DNA of 64,000 nucleotides from Molossus alvarezi (taxonomy: Eukaryota; Chordata; Mammalia; Chiroptera; Molossidae), in the NCBI GenBank assembly GCA_037176705.1, contig CM073886.1, positions 21,995,501 to 22,059,500 on the forward strand, given 5' to 3'. The translations under genes were made by a program, and so were the position numbers. The notes beneath the pieces are model-generated. The model had not been told where the DNA came from and did not search any database. It saw nothing but the letters and a program-made list of their open reading frames with translations. How positions within the stretch are numbered: position 1 is the stretch's first letter; every line of letters starts with the position of its first letter. This document shows, in pieces, positions 57,291-64,000 of the stretch.

Positions 57291-58278
57291 CATTTTAATC
57301 TCTCAAAAATATGACATTATTGTAAAATATTTCTTAAAATATATGCATTCAAGAAGCAGCTTCAGAATAGAATAAAATATAGAAAAAGCTGCAGAGAAAT
57401 TGATTTCTGTTGAGAGTAAGAAAATAAAACCCAGTACATACTCAGTGATACAAGGGATCAAAGAAAGACCGTGCCAAGGGAAGGGTAATTATTCCAATCA
57501 GTCTCCTGCTGCAGAAACCATAAATATACAGACGAAACTATGCTATAAATTTCTCTTTGAGAAAAGGGAGGTGATCAATAGCTTACATCTAGTTTCACTG
57601 CCCCGTGGAGATGGCACCCTTTCCAAAAAGGAAAAAATGAGCTGCCAATGAGAAATCATTCAGAAGACTAAGAAAGACATCTCAGTAACTTCCAAATCAA
57701 GTTCGACTGTTCGTCGATTTGAGGAGCAGTTGTTATATGTCATTTCTCCTCCAGAAGATGGAGCTTTAGTCTAAAATATAGATGCAAGACAAGTTGGCAA
57801 ACAGGGCCCAGAAAGACAGAGTTCAAAGAAAATACATAAAATGTGGTCTATATCAAGGAGGGTTTCAAAAGCATTTTAAATCTCCTTGGAGATGAGTTCT
57901 TTTGACCTGTTTCTCCCACTCATTATAAATTTCCATGGCTTCAACTGTTTTTATCCAGGCAAAAAAAAGAAAATTTCAGTGAGTCATAGAAATGATTATG
58001 TATCATCTTGTTTTTAATATGGCATTTCTCTTCCCAGAAGTCTGAAGCCTTACTATTAACTTGGTGTTCAGTCTGTATGTTGAAGGAGGTGACATTCACT
58101 GTTCTGGTAAATTTATTACACAGATATGAGTTTTCCCCAAAATATTCTGATGTAAAAATGTGTCTCTGATGCTTTATTCTAAAGCAGATCAATCTGACTT
58201 AGCCCCTATATCAGTCATATATTTCTCATCTCTAGACTCCATACATAAAACCTTAGGGAAGAATTCTGATTGGTATAC
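57291..58278. other. Unassigned
   Basis: Includes a short minus-strand stretch near 57880-57960 that reads like protein (EAMEIYNEWEKQVKRTH) after a T-rich acceptor-like tract, but it is too short to call. Nothing else. Confidence 0.3.
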
Positions 58279-58625
58279 TGTTATGAACTGAATATTTATG
58301 TCTCCCCCAAATTAATATGTTGAAATCCTAACCCCAGTGGGATGGCATTAGGAGGTGGGACTTTTTGGCAGTGACTAGTTCATGACGGTGGAGTCCTCAT
58401 GAATGGGATTAACACCCTTATAAAAGAGGCCCCAGAAAGCTTCCTTCTCTCTTCTGCCAAGTGAGGACAGGGCCTCCTCTAATGTGGACACAGGTCTTCA
58501 ACAGACACCAGATCTGCCAGCACCTTGATATTGAGTCTCCCAGCCTCCAGAACTATGAGAAATAATGTTTTTGAAACCATCCAGTTAATGATGTTCTGTT
58601 CTAGAAACCCAAATGGACTAAGACA
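58279..58625 (+). mobile_element. MST/MLT1-type MaLR solo LTR
   Basis: tgttatgaactgaatattta, tatgttgaaatcctaacccc, ggcattaggaggtgggact, ccttataaaagaggccccag (TATA), agcctccagaactatgagaa, atggactaagaca. 347 bp, paralogue of 14158. Confidence 0.88.
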
Positions 58626-58866
58626 CATGCCTTGATTCCCATGCTCATCTTTGCTCATCATAGTGACCATAGGGATGGTCCCATGAGGAGCCAGAGTGGT
58701 TCATATTCCCACGCTTAGGTGTAGCCAGTAATGTGAAATAATGTGACTGGCCACTGCCTACCTTCTCTGAGGTCAAGAAATCTTAACAAAATTTACATTC
58801 TTTAGCTGGGGGAAAGCTAGAGGAATAGATGTTTTTAGGCAATAAACTGTTTGCCATGCTACATGT

Positions 58867-59310
58867 ATCAGTTGGCTATTGCTGCATAACACACTACCCC
58901 AAAACTCAATGACTTAAAACAACAGGCATTTACAGTTTATATAGTTCAGTTGTACAGTTCTACTGGTCTCAAACACACTTTTGTGTTAGGTGTGATTTGA
59001 GTAGGTGGCTCTGATGATTTCGGCTAAGCTCTCAAGTGATGGGAAGTGAACTGGCTATAGGCTGAAGTCCCTTGACTCATTTCCCAACATAATCTCTTAT
59101 TCTCCAGAAGATTAACTTGGGCTTGACCATGTGACAGAGTAAGAGTTCCAAGAGAAAGCAAAAGCTGAAAGGCCCTTGAGGCTTAGATGTGAAACAGGCA
59201 TAACCTTAATTCTGCTGCAGTCCACTGACCAAAACAAGTCATTAGGCCAGCCCAGATGAAAGGGCTGAGAAAAAGCACTTTGACTGTTCATGGGAGGAAC
59301 TGCAAAGTTA
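58867..59310 (-). mobile_element. MaLR-type LTR fragment
   Basis: ggctattgctgcataacaca, ctaccccaaaactcaatgac, ttaaaacaacaggcatttac, ggctctgatgatttcggcta: left landmarks of this LTR class in reverse orientation, diverging to the right. Confidence 0.65.
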
Positions 59311-59487
59311 CACTGTAAAGGTGTTTTTAGATGAAGAGATAAAGAATTAGTCATGTTTGCAATCAAACCTATTATATGTTTTCAGTATATAGTAAATTTT
59401 GAGCATGTTTGCAAGGCTAGATTATATTTATAAGTGTAGACGGATCACAACTGAGATGTAATGATCTGTTGTGCAAAAAGGAATTTT

Positions 59488-59652
59488 GGCCCTATCTGGT
59501 GTGGTTCAGTTGTTTGCACCAAAAGGTTGCCAGTCCGATTCCCAGTCAGGGCACATACCCAGGTTTTGGGCTCAATCTCTAGTACAGGGTGTGCAGGAGG
59601 CAGCAAATGTCTCTCTCTCTCTCTCTCTTTCAAGTCAATAAAAACATTTTTT
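59488..59652 (+). mobile_element. VES SINE, shortened older copy
   Basis: ggccctatctggtgtggttc, B box-like agtccgattcc, agtcagggcacataccc, CT tract, aagtcaataaaaaca. TSD aaggaatttt (59478) / aaggaaatttt (59653). Confidence 0.85.
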
Positions 59653-59929
59653 AAGGAAATTTTATTATCCTCATAATCATGCATCCCCACGTTTTATACA
59701 ATTATATCATTTGGACCACTGCTTTTTGGTAGGGGTTTTATTGCATTTACACATACCACACACAGAGAGTATGTAAAAGTTGGCTATCAATTCTCTAAGG
59801 ACCTCTAGTAAAACTTGTTGATCAAGCAAATCTAAATCTATTGGATTCACTGCGGTAAGGCTGAACATCATCATCGTGACAGAGTCTTGTTAGTATTTCA
59901 AAATGGGGATATCAGTGTCGGGGAGGAAA

Positions 59930-60330
59930 AACTTTTCCTCTACACTCTTATGTTCTTTATCTAGGGACCTGTGAATTAAATTGGCAAAAGACAGATTAAC
60001 AGAAAAAAAGTCAATATTTTCATTAATATTTACATGCATGGAGTTCGCAGAAAAAATAAAAATGCAAAGATGCAGTTAGACTCAGGGGCTTATATATCCT
60101 TTTAACAAAGGAAAAGAGAGTTTGAGCTTCAAGGGACAATAAATTGTGGGGGAATGCCTAGGACATTATCTAGATAGAATTAATGGGAGAAAACAGTATT
60201 TTAGTAAGGTCTGTTTTTGCTAATTCATTTTGGTGTAGACTCACCATCTACAACGTTAAGAGTCATTTTTCTTTCCCTAGTACAGGGGAGAGGAAGGGCA
60301 CCTTCCTCGAATGGAAATTTATGTCCTGCT
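59930..60330 (-). mobile_element. ERVL-like LTR
   Basis: aaacttttcctctacactct, attaaattggcaaaagacag, attaacagaaaaaaagtcaa, gggcttatatatccttttaa: reverse-orientation member of the LTR family seen at 11966 and 32738. Confidence 0.55.
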
Positions 60331-60778
60331 TTCAAGAAAGATAAGTGAAGGGCAAGAGAATTCTTCCTGCATTTGTTGATTCTTAATTGACTTAGTGCAA
60401 AATTATCCTTAAGCTGAAGTGGCTAATTTTGGGGTGGCATATTCTGATCCTCTTTATTAGCAAAGAGTATTTATAGAAGTTTAGGGCTCAGGCTGGGTGA
60501 TTTTAATGTAGATTTTACAAGGTAGGAAAACATCTAGGACTGAGCATAGTTTATGACCTAATAGCTCTGAGTAGGTGGGACCACTGATTCCAAAGTCTTG
60601 AAGCAAATCTTGAAGAGCAACTTAGTTTCCCTAGTTCATGGTCTTATCTTCCAAGAGCAAGTATTTTCTGGAAATCAACAACTAAATGTTTTATGCCTGG
60701 TGTCTACACTGCTGCATATGAGCATGGAAACGCATGGTTTAATTCATGGACTAGAAATTATGTCAGTTTCTGTTCTCA
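60331..60778. other. Unassigned
   Basis: May include more LTR. No supported gene. Confidence 0.3.
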
Positions 60779-60904
60779 CAGGGTGGGGCAAACGTAGGTT
60801 TACAGTTGTGAGTACACAAAACAGTTTATTCTTGTATTATTATGCATTAATTATTGTGTTATTTTCCATATAAACAACTGTAAACCTACGTTTGCCCCAC
60901 CCTG
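60779..60904. mobile_element. 126-bp MITE with perfect 31-bp inverted repeats
   Basis: 60779-60809 and 60874-60904 are exact inverted repeats beginning cagggtggggcaaacgtagg. TA follows the right end. The 64-bp interior is AT-rich with no coding capacity. Terminal sequence and TA context suggest a mariner (Tc1/mariner)-derived element. Confidence 0.88.
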
Positions 60905-60985
60905 TATATTCAATGTCTTATTTAGTCCATATTTATCTCTAACTCTGGCTGTCTCTGGGTGAAATATTCTATGACCTTACTTCTT

Positions 60986-61207
60986 TTTTTAAAAAATTTT
61001 TTTCTTTGTTGATTTCAGAGAGAGAAGAAGGGAGAGGGAGAGGGAAATAGAAACATCGATGAGAGAGAACATCAATTGGCCATTACCTGCATGCCCCCTA
61101 CTGGGGATTGGGCCCACAACCTGGGCATGTGCCCTGACCAGGAATCAAACTGGCAACCTCTTCATACATGAGTTGACGCTCAACCATTAAGCCACACCGG
61201 CTGGGCT
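60986..61207 (-). mobile_element. VES SINE
   Basis: Reverse copy: agagagagaagaagggagag, gaaacatcgatgagagagaa, gggcatgtgccctgaccagg, aagccacaccggctgggc. TSD tgaccttacttctt (60972) / tgacttttcttctt (61209). Confidence 0.9.
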
Positions 61208-61955
61208 GTGACTTTTCTTCTTAAAAGCATGAGGTTTTGAACTGCAAACAAAGTGGGTTTAAATCCAAGCAAAACAATCATCACAATGCTGAAAAAGCTA
61301 GCTCAGTTCTAGGTAGGAAATTAGTTGAAAGGACCCGTTTCACTATTTTTGCAAGCAGGACACAGACTCCCACACAACCTCCTTTAAAAATCACTTTAAG
61401 TTCAGAGAAGCCAGTTTTCTCAACCAAGATTCAGTACGTTTTTACAGTAACACTGTAAAAAAGCTCTGACATTGACAGATTCTAAAGAAAATGAGGCAAG
61501 CTATAAAACTCAGAATACTACTCATTTGAACATATGGCTAGACACTTTATTTAAAGGAAAGGACAAGGAATTCAGAAGGGCTATAATTAGAAAGAGATTT
61601 CATGCATTGCTCACAAGAACAAGTAGTTTTCCTAGGACCCTAATGTTTAAGAAAATGGCCTCTGACATTTTGAAAAATGGCCGTATTGTATCAAGTCAAT
61701 AAACGTGAAAAGGCAAACTCTGTGAACAGGAAATTGTGTAACGTGACATATTTTTTGTTGCCTATTGACAGGGGTATGATGATGGACTGTGAGTGTTTTC
61801 TTTGTTGCTGTGATCATTTCCCTCTATAGGGTGGACAATTTACCATAATATGCTGAGTTCAGCCATGCTGTAACAAACTAAGGTGGGTGGAAATCCTGAT
61901 TGTATCTTTTTGCTGATATAATCAGGAAGGCCTTCTATTTCCACCCTGTTCCATT
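61208..61955. other. Unassigned
   Basis: A 76-codon frame (61472-61702), Lys/Arg-rich and followed by an aataaa, has no recognisable relative or start context. Not called as a gene. Confidence 0.35.
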
Positions 61956-61959
61956 CCAT

Positions 61960-62500
61960 TCTTCATGCAGCAACAGGCACCATCTTCAACAAGCTAAATC
62001 ACTACCTACATAAGTCAAGCCCTTTTTACAATACCCTCAATGCCGTCTCCCTGTATTAGCCTAACTCTGTAACCTGGCCCAAGGTTCTCTTACCAATTTA
62101 CCTTGTGCCAATCTCCCCCAAACCAGTTTCTCATCATTGGAAGGATTTGTCTACTTCTGCATAGCTGTTTCTTCTGCTTGGAATGTTCTCCTCCAAGAAA
62201 CGTGCACGGCTGACTTCTACTCCTCTGTCAAGTAGCAAGAAATCTCACCTCTACAGAAAAGCCTTCCCTGCCATTCTGGATACTATAAATCTTCCCCAGT
62301 TCTTGTGCCTTTCAAATCTCAGCTACATCGTAAATACCCGAAATTATAAGTATATTATGTTCACTAGGTTATTGTCCTACTTTCCTAACAGAACATGACT
62401 CCCATGAGAATGGGAACCCTGTCATTCTTGTTCATGGAAATATCCCCTGTGCCTGCCACATCTAAACTCAATAGATATTTGTTGAATAAAATGAATGATA
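61960..62500 (+). repeat. L2 LINE 3' region
   Basis: tgctgtttcttctgcttgga-type phrase, aaagccttccctgccattct, ccatgagaatgggaaccctg, ctcaatagatatttgttgaa, taaaatgaatga: about 540 bp of L2 in order. Confidence 0.8.
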
Positions 62501-62708
62501 AAGGTCTAGCCAGCAAATAAAGAAAGAAAGGAGGGATGAAGGAGAACAAAAAGCTTGTATGATCACATCATCTGAGCACCTAGATCCAGTTGTGCCTGAA
62601 TGCAGTGCCTCTAGTTTTGCCAAGTATGTGAGTCATGAATTCTATATATATTGCTTCAGCCAATCTGGCTTGTTTCTGTCCTTTACTATTAAAGAAATCA
62701 CTTTAAAT

Positions 62709-62909
62709 TGCCCAGCCAGTGTGAGTCAGTGGTTGAGCATCAACCCATGCACCAGTCAGGGCACATGCCCGGGTTGTGGGCCCAATCCCCAGTGGGGGGC
62801 ATGAAGGAGGAGGCCAATCAATGTTTTCTCTCACATCAATGTTTCTATCTCTATCTCTCCCTCTCCCTTCCTCTCTCTCTAAAATCAGTAAAGAAAAAAA
62901 CAATTTTTT
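62709..62909 (+). mobile_element. VES SINE, internal deletion
   Basis: gcccagccagtgtgagtcag, ggcacatgcccgggttgtgg, cacatcaatgtttctatctc, CT tract. The usual B box part is shortened. Perfect 13-bp TSD aatcactttaaat at 62696-62708 and 62910-62922. Confidence 0.9.
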
Positions 62910-62922
62910 AATCACTTTAAAT

Positions 62923-63774
62923 ATGTTTTTGTTGGTGGTCGTAATGGAGAATATTCTTCAATTTTAATATATTTCTATGGACTTTCCTTTTGGAATGGCC
63001 ACTTTTTAATTCCTATATGCAGGCAAGTTTTTGTCTGGTTAGAGGGTCTTTCCACAGAGATTCCCCAAAAATAGTTATTGACAGTGGTCATACTACAGAT
63101 TTTTGTCAATCCTGAAATACACCTGTAGACAAAAACAGGTGTGGAGTCGGGCAGTGTAAGTCTAGGGAGGAGAGAGAAATCTGCGACTCTGTCAACCATG
63201 AAAACTCAGGAAGGAATACAGAATTGTTATAAAGTCTTTGGCTTTCCATGTGACCCCAGACTTCAAAGATTTACTAGAAAGGATCCCCAATTTTATTCCT
63301 TCTCAGTCCCTACTTCTTTAAAACCCCTTCATTAAAGCTGCATGAGGATTTAGTTATTCCATTTAGAGGCCAGCTGCTCTGCACTGGGAAACAGATCACA
63401 AGTATGTCTCTGAAGATAACAAATGTGGTTGGCCTTGAGTAGAAGGGAGTAAAGCAGATAAAGGTCCTTGAAACAAAATAAGGAGCTGAAAAATATCACA
63501 TGCCTTTGGGAAAGAGAGAGATCATAGTAGTACAAATGAACACTGAAAGCCTGGGTTGGGATAGAAAACAGTACCCCACTCCCTGGGCAGGGAGAGGAGG
63601 AGATGGTGGGGTGGGTCTGTGGGGCCCAGGGAAGAGCAACTTAGAGATGAGAAAGGGGCAGGGAGGGAGTAAGGGATCCATAAGCTGTGTCAATAGCTGC
63701 TTCTTGGAATTCAGTAACAGGGATGTGTCTTTACTTCCATCAGTTGTGAAACTGATGTAAGAGGCTTCAAAATT
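62923..63774. other. Unassigned
   Basis: No repeat recognised. G-rich tract at 63570-63670. Confidence 0.35.
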
Positions 63775-64000
63775 AATAATAAAGCTAAGACAGATAGGGT
63801 TTACTATGTGCCAGGCACTGTTATAAGTGCTTTTCGTACATTAATCCATTTAAACCTGTCAAAGAAAACCTAGAATTGACAGTAATGTGGCAAAACAGAT
63901 TTATTCAGGAACTATTGTAACAGAGGAAGAGAGACCTTACTGTAGAAACCGGGGCTCAATTCCAAACTTAATAGGGACAAGTAAGTAGGAATGTGTAGCC
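63775..64000. repeat. MIR/L2 scrap followed by LTR-like start
   Basis: tttactatgtgccaggcact, gttataagtgcttttcgtac (63800-63850) is ancient MIR/L2-type. caaaacagatttattcagga (63892) looks like a minus-strand LTR polyadenylation site. Truncated by the window end. Confidence 0.4.

Noticed and set aside
57880..57960. Minus-strand exon-like piece (EAMEIYNEWEKQVKRTH)
   Set aside because: Too short, weak donor, and the frame stops soon after. Recorded only as a possibility.
61472..61702. 76-codon Lys/Arg-rich frame followed by aataaa
   Set aside because: No recognisable family, no upstream promoter or splice support. Length is within chance for AT-rich DNA.

Overview
This window looks like bat nuclear DNA, most likely from a yangochiropteran. 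The main evidence is about eleven VES-type SINEs (tRNA-like head beginning GCCCTGGCC, Pol III B box GGTTCGATTCC, CT-rich tail, A-rich end) scattered on both strands. They sit among mammalian L1, L2, MIR, MaLR/ERV LTRs and hAT, mariner and Tigger-type DNA transposons. I recognise no host protein-coding gene, rRNA, functional tRNA gene or CRISPR array. The long open frames belong to retrotransposons. One 199-bp minus-strand segment (10665-10863) has the form of a coding exon, but I cannot name it.

Layout. 1-3.35 kb: ancient L2/MIR/LINE remnants and a minus-strand solo LTR. 3.37-5.31 kb: an L1 derivative with only 5'UTR, ORF1 and 3' end, flanked by a perfect 16-bp target-site duplication (TSD). 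5.4-7.06 kb: a young 5'-truncated L1 whose last ~458 ORF2 codons are still open. 7.1-18.6 kb: MER20, MIRs, L2 and MaLR LTRs, one MaLR split by another LTR. 18.6-24.3 kb: a hAT MITE and a run of LTR-like segments with VES copies. 24.3-35.6 kb: sparse repeats, VES, L1M 3' end, and several LTRs including a back-to-back pair. 35.6-55.6 kb: a deep nest in which old L1 sequence is broken by a full-length 5.8-kb L1 (37691-43507) and by a second young L1 (45232-52850). The second young L1 is itself interrupted by a VES and by another ORF1-only element (47115-49252). A Tigger-like transposon sits in the old L1 3' part. 55.6-64 kb: L1M 3'UTR, MaLR LTRs, VES copies, a 126-bp MITE with perfect 31-bp inverted repeats, and an L2.

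How the parts relate. ORF1 encodes the L1 RNA-binding coiled-coil protein and ORF2 the endonuclease/reverse transcriptase. VES SINEs and ORF1-only elements would depend on ORF2 from active L1s elsewhere. All L1 copies here are inactivated by stops, frameshifts or truncation.

The most notable observations are two structurally convergent ORF1-only (HAL1-like) elements from different L1 lineages, two SINEs cut at the same tRNA/tail boundary with their own TSDs, a 144-bp templated copy inserted into an old L1, and the unassigned exon-like segment. Coordinates of ancient repeats are approximate because no alignment could be run.
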